Shown piece after piece: positions 1 through 9,345 of a DNA stretch of 64,000 nt. Made by a program: the position numbers and the translations under genes. The notes under the pieces were generated by a model. It made no database searches. It saw only the letters and a program-made list of their open reading frames with translations, and was not told where the DNA came from. Each line of letters begins with the position of its first letter. Within the stretch, counting starts at the first letter, position 1. This DNA comes from Bradyrhizobium betae (GTDB lineage: Bacteria > Pseudomonadota > Alphaproteobacteria > Rhizobiales > Xanthobacteraceae), in the NCBI RefSeq assembly GCF_008932115.1, contig NZ_CP044543.1:2858501-2922500 (forward strand), given 5' to 3'.

Positions 1-185
1 TCGATCACCTCATAGGCGCCGAGCGGGCGATGGCTCGACAGCAGCGCCCCCAGCACATGGCGGCGAATCGGCGTGAATTTCTGCGCACGCTGCTCGCAAA
101 CCGCCACGGCATGCGACAGCGCGTCCGCAGTGCAGCGGCCGTGATCGTGGTCGGGCGCGGGAAAGGCCGGCTTTGCGAGGGTCAT
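1..185 (-). CDS. Fur/Zur family metal-responsive repressor, C-terminus off the window
   Basis: Only the first 61 residues are present; the gene runs off the left edge. The start is the ATG complementary to 183-185. The visible part has a His/Asp/Cys-rich opening (PDHDHGRCTADAL) and then the beginning of the Fur winged helix (QKFTPIRRHVLGALLSSHRP, then LGAYEVI), in which the LTxxR-like and H(R/K)PLGAY elements are typical of Fur-family proteins of the zinc-sensing (Zur) branch. The metal sites and dimerisation domain lie outside the window, so Zur versus another Fur subtype is an inference. It is divergent from the MarR-emrAB operon, sharing about 155 bp of upstream DNA. Confidence 0.75.
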   Translation of the reverse strand, partial: MTLAKPAFPAPDHDHGRCTADALSHAVAVCEQRAQKFTPIRRHVLGALLSSHRPLGAYEVI

Positions 186-297
186 GGGATCGGCGTTCTA
201 GCATTTCAGCCGGGGAACCCAAAGCGCGACCGGCGAGCGGCTGCCAGCCATGCTTTTGCTGCGGGACAGCACCGCGTTAACCTGCCGTGAAATAATC

Positions 298-326
298 ATA
301 AGCTTGCTTATCATATGCGAGCTTAT
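298..326. promoter_or_regulatory. Probable MarR operator: overlapping palindromes in front of the efflux operon
   Basis: Positions 298-311 read ATAAGC-TT-GCTTAT, a perfect inverted repeat. A further GCTTAT lies at 321-326, 15 bp after the first, so ATAAGCT at 298-304 also pairs with AGCTTAT at 320-326. This AT-rich palindromic patch sits 15-40 bp before the MarR start at 341, where an autoregulatory site would be expected. Binding by the downstream MarR protein is inferred. Confidence 0.5.
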
Positions 327-340
327 TGGAGACAAAGCTT

Positions 341-823
341 ATGACCCGCGGGTCCGTCGACCAGAACTTCCTGTTCACGCTCGGTGAGCTCTACCGGCTG
401 CTGCGCGTCTACGCCGACAAGGAGGCCTCGCGCTTCGGCATTACCCGCGCCCAGTGGGCGGTGCTGGCCAAGGTCGAGCGCAGCGAGGGCATGAAGCAGT
501 CGGAACTCGCCGAGCTCATGGAGATGCAGCCGATCACGCTGACGCGGCTGATCGACAAGCTCTGCGACAGCGACTGGATCGAGCGCCGCAACGACGCTTC
601 GGACCGCCGTGTCAAACGGCTCTACCTGAAGAAGGCCGGCCGTACCTTGCTCGGCAAGATGAGCGGCCTGAAGTCCGAGCTGACCGCAAACGCGCTCGAC
701 GGCATCAGTCCGGCGGACGCCCACCGCCTCCTCACCCAACTCGAAACCATCAAGGAAAACATGCGTCACGCGATCCAGGCATCCGGAGCGGAACAGGCAC
801 GGAAGGAGCAGCGCTATGGCTGA
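341..823 (+). CDS. MarR-family transcriptional regulator of the adjacent efflux pump
   Basis: A 160-residue winged-helix repressor of the MarR family. The helix-turn-helix and wing are clear: ITRAQWAVLAKVERSEG, then KQSELAELMEMQPITLTRL and the wing DWIERRNDASDRRVKRLYL, ending with the long C-terminal dimerisation helix. I chose the ATG at 341, about 9 bases after a GGAG; a TTG at 326 would lie inside the palindrome. The last 8 bases overlap the start of emrA, so the three genes are one operon. MarR proteins with emrAB usually repress the pump until a phenolic or lipophilic ligand binds. That is the expected role here, but the ligand is unknown. Confidence 0.9.
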   Translation: MTRGSVDQNFLFTLGELYRLLRVYADKEASRFGITRAQWAVLAKVERSEGMKQSELAELMEMQPITLTRLIDKLCDSDWIERRNDASDRRVKRLYLKKAGRTLLGKMSGLKSELTANALDGISPADAHRLLTQLETIKENMRHAIQASGAEQARKEQRYG

Positions 824-1991
824 TCAGGTCCTCAAGTTCCAGCCCGAGCAGAAGAGCGACAGCGGCAAGCCCACCAAGAAGGCCGGCACCAACCCGCGCC
901 GCCGCCTGCTGGCCGGCCTGCGCCGCTATCGCCGGTTCCTGCTGATGGTCGTGCTGCCTGTCATCGTCGCCATCGGCGGCATCACCTTCTATCTCAATGG
1001 CGGCCGCTATGTCGGCACCGACGACGCCTATGTCGGCGCGCAGAAGGTGCTGGTGACGCCCGACATCTCCGGCAAGATCGAGAAGGTCGTCGTGAGGGAA
1101 GGCCAGATCGTCAAGCAGGGCGACGAGCTGTTCGAGATCGATCCCGTCCCGTTCCGCCTCGCGGTGGACGAGGCCAGGGCGCAGGTCATGCAGGCGCAAT
1201 CGACCTATGACAACCTTCGCGCCAACATCAAGATCTACGGCGACATGCTCAACCTCGCCCAGCAGGGCGTCGATCTGAAGCAGCGCGACGTCGAGCGCAA
1301 GCAGGCGCTGGTAAAGAACAGCTTTGGCTCGCAGCTCGACCTCGACAATTCCGCGAACGCGCTGGTGACGTCGGGTTCAATCGCGCAATACGTCAAGCAG
1401 CAGATCTCGGCGGCCAAGACGCAGCTGCTCGGCGACACCGACCTGCCGCTGGAGAAATTCCCGCCTTACGCGCAGGCCAAGTCCAAGCTGGACAATGCCG
1501 AGCGCAACCTCGACCACGCCGTGGTGCGCGCGCCCATGGGCGGCGTGGCGACGCAGGTCGAACAGATCCAGCTCGGCCGCTACGTCTCGGCCGGCACGCC
1601 GGTGTTCTCCATCATCGACGTCGCCCATCCCTGGGTCGATGCCAATCCGAAGGAGAGCGACCTCACCTACGTCACCGAAGGCCAGCCCGTCACGCTCGAG
1701 GTCGACGCGTTCCCGAACCACCTCTTCAAGGGCAAGATCGGCTCGCTCTCGCCCGGCACCGGCGCGCAGTTCGCGATCCTGCCGCCGCAGAACGCCACCG
1801 GCAATTTCGTCAAGGTGGTGCAGCGCGTGCCGATCCGCATCTATTTCGACGAGACCGACAAATACGTGCGGAAGCTGAAGGCCGGCATGAGCGTCTACGC
1901 CACCATCGACACCGGCCACAAGCGCTCGCTCGCCGGCCTGTTCGGCCTGTCGGCGACGGCAAGCCAGGACAAAGATCAGGACAAGGACTGA
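816..1991 (+). CDS. emrA: EmrA-type membrane fusion protein (HlyD family)
   Basis: This 391-residue protein is the periplasmic adaptor of a tripartite drug efflux pump, linking the inner-membrane MFS pump to an outer-membrane channel. It has a basic cytoplasmic N-terminus, one membrane helix at about residues 40-60, the family signature VGTDDAYVGA, a split lipoyl/barrel-sandwich domain (first half DISGKIEKVVVREGQIVKQG, second half VRAPMGGVATQVEQIQLGRY), an intervening coiled-coil hairpin and a beta-barrel domain. The ATG at 816 overlaps the marR stop; the stop is 4 bp before emrB. No outer-membrane factor gene is in the operon, so a TolC-like protein from elsewhere is presumably used. Confidence 0.92.
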   Translation: MADQVLKFQPEQKSDSGKPTKKAGTNPRRRLLAGLRRYRRFLLMVVLPVIVAIGGITFYLNGGRYVGTDDAYVGAQKVLVTPDISGKIEKVVVREGQIVKQGDELFEIDPVPFRLAVDEARAQVMQAQSTYDNLRANIKIYGDMLNLAQQGVDLKQRDVERKQALVKNSFGSQLDLDNSANALVTSGSIAQYVKQQISAAKTQLLGDTDLPLEKFPPYAQAKSKLDNAERNLDHAVVRAPMGGVATQVEQIQLGRYVSAGTPVFSIIDVAHPWVDANPKESDLTYVTEGQPVTLEVDAFPNHLFKGKIGSLSPGTGAQFAILPPQNATGNFVKVVQRVPIRIYFDETDKYVRKLKAGMSVYATIDTGHKRSLAGLFGLSATASQDKDQDKD

Positions 1992-1995
1992 TCCG

Positions 1996-3552
1996 ATGGC
2001 GGAGTCCAATCCCGCTCTGATGGTCCCGGGCCTGCGCCGGAACATGGTGACGATCTGCGCCATGACCGCGACCATCATGCAGGCGCTGGACACTACCATC
2101 GCCAACGTCGCGCTGCCCTACATGCAGGGCACGTTGTCCGCCTCGCAGGACCAGATCAACTGGGTGCTGACGTCCTACATCGTCGCCGCCGCGATCATGA
2201 CGGCGCCGGTGGGTTGGATCTCCAACCGCTTTGGCCGCAAACGCATCTTCATCATCTGCGCGGCCGGCTTCACTTTCGCCTCCGTGCTGTGCGGTCTGGC
2301 GCAGGACATCAATCAGATGGTGCTGTTCCGGCTGCTGCAGGGCGTATTCGGCGCGGCGCTGGTGCCGCTGTCGCAGTCGGTCATGCTCGACTATTACACG
2401 CTGCAGGAACGCGCCACGGCGATGTCGATCTGGGGCATGGGCGTGATGATGGGGCCGATCATGGGGCCTTCGCTGGGCGCCTGGCTCACCGAGACCTATT
2501 CCTGGCACTGGGTGTTCTTCGTCAACCTGCCGTTCGGCGCGATTACCGTGCTCGGGCTCGCGGTCTTCATGGACGAGACCGACAAGAATCTCAGCCTGAG
2601 GTTCGACTGGTTTGGCTTCGCCGCGCTTGCGATCGGGATCGGCGCGCTCCAGCTTGCGCTCGATCGCGGCGAACAGCTCGACTGGTTCGAGTCGGTCGAG
2701 ATCGTGACCGAGTTCGTGATCTCGGGGATCGCCTTCTATTACTTCTTCGCCCACTCATTCACGACCTCGCAACCGTTCATCCAGTTCGCGCTGTTCCGGG
2801 ATCGCAACTTCCTGACCGGCTGCATCTTCATGACGGTGATGGGGCTCGTGCTGTACTCGACCATGGCGCTGGCCTCGCCGTACCTGCAGAACGTGATCGG
2901 GTATCCCATCATGACCGCCGGCGGGCTACTGGCCAGCCGCGGGTTCGGCACGTTCTTCGCGATGATGATGGTCGGCCGCATCATGCGCTACATCGAGGCG
3001 CGCACGCTGATCATTTCCGGCCTGACGCTGACGGCGGCGTCGCTGTTCCAGATGACCGGCTGGACCGACCAGACCCAGGTGCCGGAAATCGTGGTCGTCA
3101 GCGTGATCCAGGGCTTTGGCTTCGGTCTCGTCTTCGTGCCGCTCTCGACCGTGTCGTTCCTGACGCTGCCGAACCACCTCCGCACCGACGGCACCTCGAT
3201 GCTGACCCTGCTCCGCAACGTCGCGAGCTCGGTCGGCATCTCCATCGTGATCGCGCAGCTGACGCAGGGCACGCGAAAGACCTACGCGATCCTGTCCGAG
3301 CACATCAACCCGTTCAACCACGCGCTCCAGATGCCCGACGTGCGCGGCATGATCAACCTCTCCACCGACGCCGGCCGCGCCATGGCCGACCGGATGGTCA
3401 GCGTGCAGGCGCAGATCATCGCGTTCGCGCACGACTACATGCTGGTGATGGTCTTCATCCTCTGCACCATCCCGCTCGCTTTGATGATCGGCTCGACCAA
3501 GGCGACGCTGCGCAAGCAGTCGGCCGGGCCGGACCATGCGGTGATGGAGTAG
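1996..3552 (+). CDS. emrB: EmrB/QacA-type MFS multidrug transporter (DHA2, 14 TM)
   Basis: A proton-driven drug exporter of the DHA2 family, 518 residues, with about fourteen hydrophobic segments. It has the family features ALDTTIANVALPYM in helix 1, QINWVLTSYIVAAAIM in helix 2 and the motif-A loop GWISNRFGRKR. Translation starts 4 bp after the emrA stop. It forms the EmrAB pair with the preceding adaptor. The substrate cannot be read from the sequence; lipophilic weak acids, uncouplers or plant phenolics are known substrates of the family. Confidence 0.93.
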   Translation: MAESNPALMVPGLRRNMVTICAMTATIMQALDTTIANVALPYMQGTLSASQDQINWVLTSYIVAAAIMTAPVGWISNRFGRKRIFIICAAGFTFASVLCGLAQDINQMVLFRLLQGVFGAALVPLSQSVMLDYYTLQERATAMSIWGMGVMMGPIMGPSLGAWLTETYSWHWVFFVNLPFGAITVLGLAVFMDETDKNLSLRFDWFGFAALAIGIGALQLALDRGEQLDWFESVEIVTEFVISGIAFYYFFAHSFTTSQPFIQFALFRDRNFLTGCIFMTVMGLVLYSTMALASPYLQNVIGYPIMTAGGLLASRGFGTFFAMMMVGRIMRYIEARTLIISGLTLTAASLFQMTGWTDQTQVPEIVVVSVIQGFGFGLVFVPLSTVSFLTLPNHLRTDGTSMLTLLRNVASSVGISIVIAQLTQGTRKTYAILSEHINPFNHALQMPDVRGMINLSTDAGRAMADRMVSVQAQIIAFAHDYMLVMVFILCTIPLALMIGSTKATLRKQSAGPDHAVME

Positions 3553-3564
3553 CCGGAGGTGTCA

Positions 3565-3665
3565 TGCCCCGGCTTGACCTGGGCATCCAGTACGCCGTGG
3601 CTTCTCCGAATCCCGCGAACGTCTCTGGGGACTGGGTCGCCCGGTCAAGCCGGGCGACGACAGTG
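3565..3665. repeat. Palindromic intergenic repeat, family A
   Basis: An element of about 100 bp with imperfect inverted ends: ATGCCCCGGCTTGACC at the left, and GGTCAAGCCGGGCGACGACAG at the right in shortened form, with CATCCAGTACGCCG inside. Closely related copies lie at about 29904-30010 and 46541-46650. It fills the space between the convergent emrB and kinase genes, where it could form a bidirectional stem-loop. Confidence 0.7.
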
Positions 3666-3683
3666 AATTTGTGGCGCGAGTGG

Positions 3684-4745
3684 CTACAGCAGCTCCTCAC
3701 ACCCCAGATCCTCGACCGCCATCATCACCCGCTCCAGATTGTTCCACCAGATCAGCGGCGGGAGGTTGATGCTCCACTGCCAGACCGGCTTGGTAATCTG
3801 CCAGAGCACCGACAGGCGATAGTCCTGGTCGAGCGCGCCGCGGGTGTAACCGCCGACGCCGCAGGAGATCAGCGTCTCGTAATAGCGGTTCAGCAGCGCC
3901 CGTTCGAGCGCCTGCCGTCGCTCCGGATACCATTGCATCGCGATCATGTAGGCGAGGTCACTCGTCGGCACGTTGATGCGCCACTGGTCGAAATCGAAGA
4001 TGCGCACGGTATCGGCGACGCCGAAGCGCGGCAGCAGGAAGTTCCAGATATGGGCATCGCCATGCGCAATGCTGATGTGACGGCGCGAATGATAGCGCTG
4101 GGACAGCCGAACCGAGTGCTCGATCAGGCGCCGATAGAGGATGCGCCGCTCCTCGCTGAGGCGATCACCGAGCAGGTCGGCAAAGCGATCGTAATGGCCG
4201 GCGAAAGTCTCCATGTGCTGCGCGCGGTCCTCGGCGCTCGCCCAGTTGCCGACCGTGTCACCAAGACCGGGATGGTCCCACCAGGCCGCATGCCAGCGTG
4301 CCAGCGTCGTGACGATCGCCACCGCCTGCTCACGCGACGGCGGCAGCGGCCATTGGGTTGCGATCTCATGGCTGTCAGTGAGGTCCTCGAGCAGCAGATG
4401 CCAGGCTTGGCTCTCCTCGTCGAAATTCCCGTCGAAGCAGCGCGGCACCAGACCCTGCGGCATGCTCGGCGCAAGCTGCGTGTAGAAAGCCACCTCCTGT
4501 CGGCCAGCATCTGCAAGCGTCTTGGCGAAGTCGGAATTCGCTGTCTTCAGGATCAGCGATTGCGGCGCCCCGGCGGACTCACCGACGTAGCGCAAGCCGA
4601 GACGGACAATATGTGACACGACGGTATCGCGCTGATGCAGCACCTTCACTTCGCGGACGGCGCCGGCGTCCAGCACGCCGCCCCTGCGCAGCGCCGCAGT
4701 CAACCGGGCGGGCTCGACCACTTCAGGCAGTTGTGGAGGTGTCAT
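3684..4745 (-). CDS. Phosphotransferase of the APH / ecdysteroid-kinase-like fold
   Basis: A 353-residue kinase-fold protein of unknown substrate. The catalytic loop HGDAHIWNFLLPR matches the Brenner motif HGDxHxxN of aminoglycoside/choline-type phosphotransferases, and the metal-binding DFD follows in RIFDFDQWRINVPTSDLAY. N-terminal beta strands carry a Lys in QSLILKTAN, as expected for the ATP lysine. I chose the ATG at 4745 (protein begins MTPPQLPEVVEP); an upstream ATG at 4775 would add ten residues and neither has a strong ribosome site. Proteins of this type in environmental proteobacteria are often linked to acyl-CoA or steroid metabolism rather than antibiotic resistance. No neighbour supports a specific substrate. 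Confidence 0.75.
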   Translation of the reverse strand: MTPPQLPEVVEPARLTAALRRGGVLDAGAVREVKVLHQRDTVVSHIVRLGLRYVGESAGAPQSLILKTANSDFAKTLADAGRQEVAFYTQLAPSMPQGLVPRCFDGNFDEESQAWHLLLEDLTDSHEIATQWPLPPSREQAVAIVTTLARWHAAWWDHPGLGDTVGNWASAEDRAQHMETFAGHYDRFADLLGDRLSEERRILYRRLIEHSVRLSQRYHSRRHISIAHGDAHIWNFLLPRFGVADTVRIFDFDQWRINVPTSDLAYMIAMQWYPERRQALERALLNRYYETLISCGVGGYTRGALDQDYRLSVLWQITKPVWQWSINLPPLIWWNNLERVMMAVEDLGCEELL

Positions 4746-4824
4746 GAAAGTCACGATGCCCCTGTCCCGCGCCATACTGCACGATCACAACCGCGGGCAC
4801 CAGCCGCCGTCCTGATGCCCGGCT

Positions 4825-6075
4825 TCAAGCCGCGGCGGTCGAGTCGCGCACGGTCCGGACCACGACCGAGCGCAACGATTCCAGATTGGCCGCCATGCCC
4901 GCGATCGCCTGCCTCACCTCAGCGGCGCGCTCGTTCACGGAAGCCGCGTCGCGGCTGACATTGCCGATCTTGGCCGAGACCTCCTTCGCGGCGGAGGCCG
5001 ATTCGGAGATCGACCACGCGATCTCGCGCGGTGCGGCGTCCTGTTCTTCCATCGCGGCCGCAACCGACGTCGCCACGCCGTCGATCTCGACGATGTGACC
5101 GCCCATGGTCTCGACGGCATCGACCGCGGCCTGCGTCGAGGCCTGAATCTCCGCAATCAGCCGCCCGATCTCCTCGGTGGATTTGGCGGTCTGGTCGGAC
5201 AGGGATTTCACCTCGGCGGCGACCACCGCAAAGCCGCGCCCGGCCTCGCCGGCCCGCGCCGCCTCGATCGTGGCGTTGAGCGCCAGCAGGTTGGTCTGGC
5301 CGGCGATGCCGCCGATCAGGTCGGAAACCTCGGCGATCTTCTTCACCGATCCGGCCAGCGCCTGGATCGTCGAACGTGCCTGCTCGCGGCCGGCAGCCGC
5401 GGATTTGGTGACCGTGCTGGTCCGCGCGACCTGGCTCGCAATCTCGCGGATCGAGGCGCTCAGCTCTTCGGCGGCGGCCGAGACGGTCTGCGAACTGCCG
5501 AGGGCCTGGGTGGAAGCCGCGGCAACCGCCTGGGACTCCGAGGACAGCGACCGGGCGATCTCGGACAGGCTGGAGGCGGCGCGTTCCACCCCTTGCGTCG
5601 CTGCGCTGTAGGCGTCCTTGACCTGCGCATAGGCGCGTTCGGCCGCGGCCATATCCTTGTTCTTCAAGGCCGGAAGGAGCTGGTCGGAGAGGAGCTTCCA
5701 GAACTTCTGCACCTCGGCGTCCGATTTCGACACCAGCGCGGTCTTCAGGTCGGCGGCCAGGCTTGACGTGACCCAGAATGCCTTGCGCTCGTCGTAATCC
5801 TTACGGAGCTGGACCAGGCGCTCGCCATGGGCCGCCAGCTGGTCCGGCTCGCGCATGGCGAGAGTCGCTTCGAGATAGGCCTCGATGACATATTCGGGCG
5901 GCGGCAGGATGTCCGCGATGAGGTCGTTGCCGAGCTTGATGTCGGTGTAGAGCGGCCCGCCGACCTTGAGCTCGCGCACCGCGTACAGGCTGGTCAGGAC
6001 CACAGCCGTGAAGCCGATGGCGAGAGCGACGCCGAACGCGATGATCGCGGAGGACAGCGAAAGGCGAATTTTCAT
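4825..6075 (-). CDS. Methyl-accepting chemotaxis protein lacking TM2 and HAMP
   Basis: A chemoreceptor of 416 residues. It has one N-terminal membrane helix (about residues 8-31), a helical sensor-like segment containing [14 protein letters not shown] that resembles periplasmic four-helix domains of rhizobial receptors, and a full signalling hairpin with the conserved tip ([20 protein letters not shown], then [16 protein letters not shown]). Between the sensor segment and the hairpin (about residues 140-200) I see only polar coiled-coil, with no second hydrophobic helix and no HAMP. The topology is therefore odd: with one helix, sensor and signalling parts would lie on the same side. There is no C-terminal CheR-docking pentapeptide. 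It could be a natural deletion product or a short receptor class. Confidence 0.85.
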   Translation of the reverse strand: MKIRLSLSSAIIAFGVALAIGFTAVVLTSLYAVRELKVGGPLYTDIKLGNDLIADILPPPEYVIEAYLEATLAMREPDQLAAHGERLVQLRKDYDERKAFWVTSSLAADLKTALVSKSDAEVQKFWKLLSDQLLPALKNKDMAAAERAYAQVKDAYSAATQGVERAASSLSEIARSLSSESQAVAAASTQALGSSQTVSAAAEELSASIREIASQVARTSTVTKSAAAGREQARSTIQALAGSVKKIAEVSDLIGGIAGQTNLLALNATIEAARAGEAGRGFAVVAAEVKSLSDQTAKSTEEIGRLIAEIQASTQAAVDAVETMGGHIVEIDGVATSVAAAMEEQDAAPREIAWSISESASAAKEVSAKIGNVSRDAASVNERAAEVRQAIAGMAANLESLRSVVVRTVRDSTAAA

Positions 6076-6303
6076 GAAACGATCCAGGTCGCGTGCCGAA
6101 ACCGCGGTGAGTCTAGATCAATGTGGTAAATACGGAATTGCCGGGCAGAACCGTCGCCGCGCGATGCGCTGCGGAAAACTACGGCAATCGGCGACGATCT
6201 GCCTGTTTTTGAGTAAGTGAAGCTGACGCATGAACGCGAGACCGGTCATGTCGCACGCCAATACGAGGCAGGGCGATCGTCCGTGCACTTGGTGAGAAGC
6301 GTG

Positions 6304-6326
6304 TGCCGGCGACCTGATATCGCCGG
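6304..6326. terminator. Stem-loop after the pca genes
   Basis: GCCGGCGA at 6304-6311 pairs with TCGCCGGC at 6319-6326 around a 7-base loop, just beyond the pcaG stop codon. There is no T-run on the minus strand, so it may be a processing or stabilising hairpin rather than a true intrinsic terminator. Confidence 0.4.
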
Positions 6327-6338
6327 CATGTCCTCGCC

Positions 6339-6959
6339 TCAGACGTCGAAGAACACCGTCTCCTCGTCGCCCTGCAGGCGCAGGTCGAGCCGATAGACCG
6401 GCTTGCCGGCCTCGCGCGTCGCGATCAGCGTGGCGCGGCGGTCGGCGGGCACCACCGCCAGCACGGGATCGGCGGCGTTGCCGGCTTCGTCGCTGAAATA
6501 GATGCGGGTGTAGAGATGCCGCAGCATGCCGCGACCGAACACCGCAAGAACGATGTGCGGCGCCTGCGGCTTGCCGTCGGGATCGGGCACGGTGCCCGGC
6601 TTGATGGTCTCGAACGAATAATGGCCGTCCTTGTCGGTGCCGCAGCGGGCGAAGCCCCGGAAGCTGGCGTTCGGCAGCGCGCGCTTGTCCTGCGGGTCGG
6701 CAAAGCGCCCTTGCGCGTCCGCCTGCCAGATCTCCAGCATGACGTCAGGCACGGCGACGCCGTCGCCGTCGAACACGCGGCCCTCGATGCGGACACGATC
6801 GCCCGTGACGTCAGGCGTGAGGGTCGAGTTGGTGAATGCGTCGTTCCAGGCGTACTCGCCATTCGGCGTCAGGCCGTACTTGAAGAACGGACCGACGGTC
6901 TGCGACGGCGTGATCCCGCTGGACTTCAAAGAATCCTGGGGCTTCAGAGCATCCTGCAC
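6339..6959 (-). CDS. pcaG: Protocatechuate 3,4-dioxygenase alpha subunit
   Basis: The alpha chain of the intradiol ring-cleavage enzyme that converts protocatechuate to 3-carboxy-cis,cis-muconate in the beta-ketoadipate pathway. It has 206 residues, near the usual 200. The N-terminal SQTVGPFFKYGL is the hallmark of the alpha subunit, followed by the dioxygenase barrel with DVMLEIWQADAQGRF and APHIVLAVFGRGMLRHLYTR. The iron ligands are provided by the beta subunit. The start is a GTG, 1 bp after the pcaH stop (TAA then G then GTG), implying translational coupling and the expected 1:1 stoichiometry. Confidence 0.95.
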   Translation of the reverse strand: MQDALKPQDSLKSSGITPSQTVGPFFKYGLTPNGEYAWNDAFTNSTLTPDVTGDRVRIEGRVFDGDGVAVPDVMLEIWQADAQGRFADPQDKRALPNASFRGFARCGTDKDGHYSFETIKPGTVPDPDGKPQAPHIVLAVFGRGMLRHLYTRIYFSDEAGNAADPVLAVVPADRRATLIATREAGKPVYRLDLRLQGDEETVFFDV

Positions 6960-6960
6960 C

Positions 6961-7662
6961 TTAGTGGTTCTCCATGGGGGTGGCGTTCTTGCCGCGCAGC
7001 ACGATGTCGAAGCGGTAGCACAGCGCCCATTCGGGCTTGGTGTTCTCCAGGTCGAACGACGAGACCATGCGCGCCCGCGCCTTCTCGTCCGGCACCGAGT
7101 TGAAGATCGGATCGAACGGGAACAGCGGGTCGTTCGGAAAATACATCTGCGTCACGAGGCGCGTGACGAAAGAATAGCCGAACACCGAGAGATGGATGTG
7201 CGCCGGACGCCAGGCATTGTGATGATTGCCCCAGGGATAGGCGCCGGGCTTGATGGTGACGAAGCGATAGTAGCCGGCGGCGTCGCTCACGGTGCGGCCC
7301 GCGCCCGTAAAGTTCGGATCGAGCGGCGCCGGGTGCTGGTCGCGGACATGGACGTAGCGGCCGCAGGAATTGGCCTGCCAGATCTCGACCAGCGAGTTCG
7401 GCACGCCGCGACCGTCCTCGTCCCGCACATGGCCGTGGACGATGATCCGCTCGCCGATCGGCTCGCCTTTGTGCTGGGTGGTGAGATCGTTGTCGCCGTC
7501 GCGCACGGTCTCGTGACCGTAGACCGGGCCGGTCAGCTCCGACAGCGTGTGGCGCATCGGGATCAGCGGCTTGTTCGGCGCGCGCTTGATCGAACTCTTG
7601 TACTCGGGCGACAGCGGCAGCGGATGCGCCTTGTTGCTGTCCGTGGGATAGATGAATGTCAT
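6961..7662 (-). CDS. pcaH: Protocatechuate 3,4-dioxygenase beta subunit
   Basis: The catalytic chain of protocatechuate 3,4-dioxygenase, 233 residues. The non-haem ferric iron ligands of the family, two Tyr and two His, are all visible: Tyr in CGRYVHVRDQHPAP, Tyr in KPGAYPWGNHHNAWRP, and the His pair in RPAHIHLSVFGYSF. The start at 7662 is supported by a strong GGGGGAGGAG ribosome site; an in-frame ATG further upstream is less likely. It is first in pcaHG, with pcaF upstream on the same strand but separated by a repeat. No pcaQ/pcaR regulator or other pca genes are in the window. Confidence 0.96.
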   Translation of the reverse strand: MTFIYPTDSNKAHPLPLSPEYKSSIKRAPNKPLIPMRHTLSELTGPVYGHETVRDGDNDLTTQHKGEPIGERIIVHGHVRDEDGRGVPNSLVEIWQANSCGRYVHVRDQHPAPLDPNFTGAGRTVSDAAGYYRFVTIKPGAYPWGNHHNAWRPAHIHLSVFGYSFVTRLVTQMYFPNDPLFPFDPIFNSVPDEKARARMVSSFDLENTKPEWALCYRFDIVLRGKNATPMENH

Positions 7663-7717
7663 TGGCGAACTCCTCCCCCAGCCATTCCGGTCCGGCCGGT
7701 CAACGCTTCCGCCGATC

Positions 7718-7731
7718 ATTATAGAATATAA
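7718..7731 (-). promoter_or_regulatory. Candidate pcaH promoter and operator
   Basis: On the minus strand TATAAT lies at 7723-7718, about 55 bp before pcaH, and makes a plausible -10 box. The same bases form a perfect inverted repeat, TTATA-GAA-TATAA at 7719-7731, of the kind a LysR-type or similar regulator could use. I see no good -35 box, in keeping with an activator-dependent promoter. This is an inference. Confidence 0.35.
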
Positions 7732-7758
7732 CTAATCGTGGGAAGCGGGTTTCCTTCG

Positions 7759-7902
7759 CCTCTCCCCGCCTGCGGGGAGAGGCCGGAATTCGCGCCAGCG
7801 AGTTCCGGGTGAGGGGGACTCTCCGCGAGTCCAACTGATGCCGTCCCCGTGGAGACTCCCCCTCACCCCAACCCTCTCCCCGCAAGCGGGGAGAGGGAGA
7901 GG
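7759..7902. repeat. Palindromic intergenic repeat, family C
   Basis: CTCTCCCCGC-CTGC-GGGGAGAG type hairpins occur at both ends, with GGGTGAGGGGGA and TCCCCCTCACCC as a second complementary pair inside, so the whole 145 bp can fold into a long cruciform. A diverged copy lies at about 49704-49827. It separates pcaF from pcaHG. Confidence 0.7.
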
Positions 7903-7910
7903 AGACACCG

Positions 7911-9119
<1,209 letters not shown>

Positions 9120-9345
9120 CGTTGTTCTCCCTCAATGTCGCGGTTCGGCGGAAATTCTTCCAAATTCTTGGATGTCGGCGGAGTTTTAGGAGGGCGCCTG
9201 CGGCAGGTCAATTGACGGTTTCTTGCGTATTCCGAAGGCGCCGCACGCCGCCAGCGCATGCCGCGGTGCGGACAACGTGGAAAACCTCCCCTGTCGGGCC
9301 AAAGCGATAGGAGCAAGGGGCGAAATTTTGTAGGTTGCGCCGCTC

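Noticed and set aside
2214..4616. 800-codon plus-strand frame across emrB and the kinase
   Set aside because: Overlaps two well-supported genes and has Arg/Ala/Asp-rich content typical of out-of-frame GC-rich DNA.
7759..7902. CRISPR-like repeats near pcaF
   Set aside because: The repeats are inverted, not direct and evenly spaced; they belong to a palindromic intergenic family.
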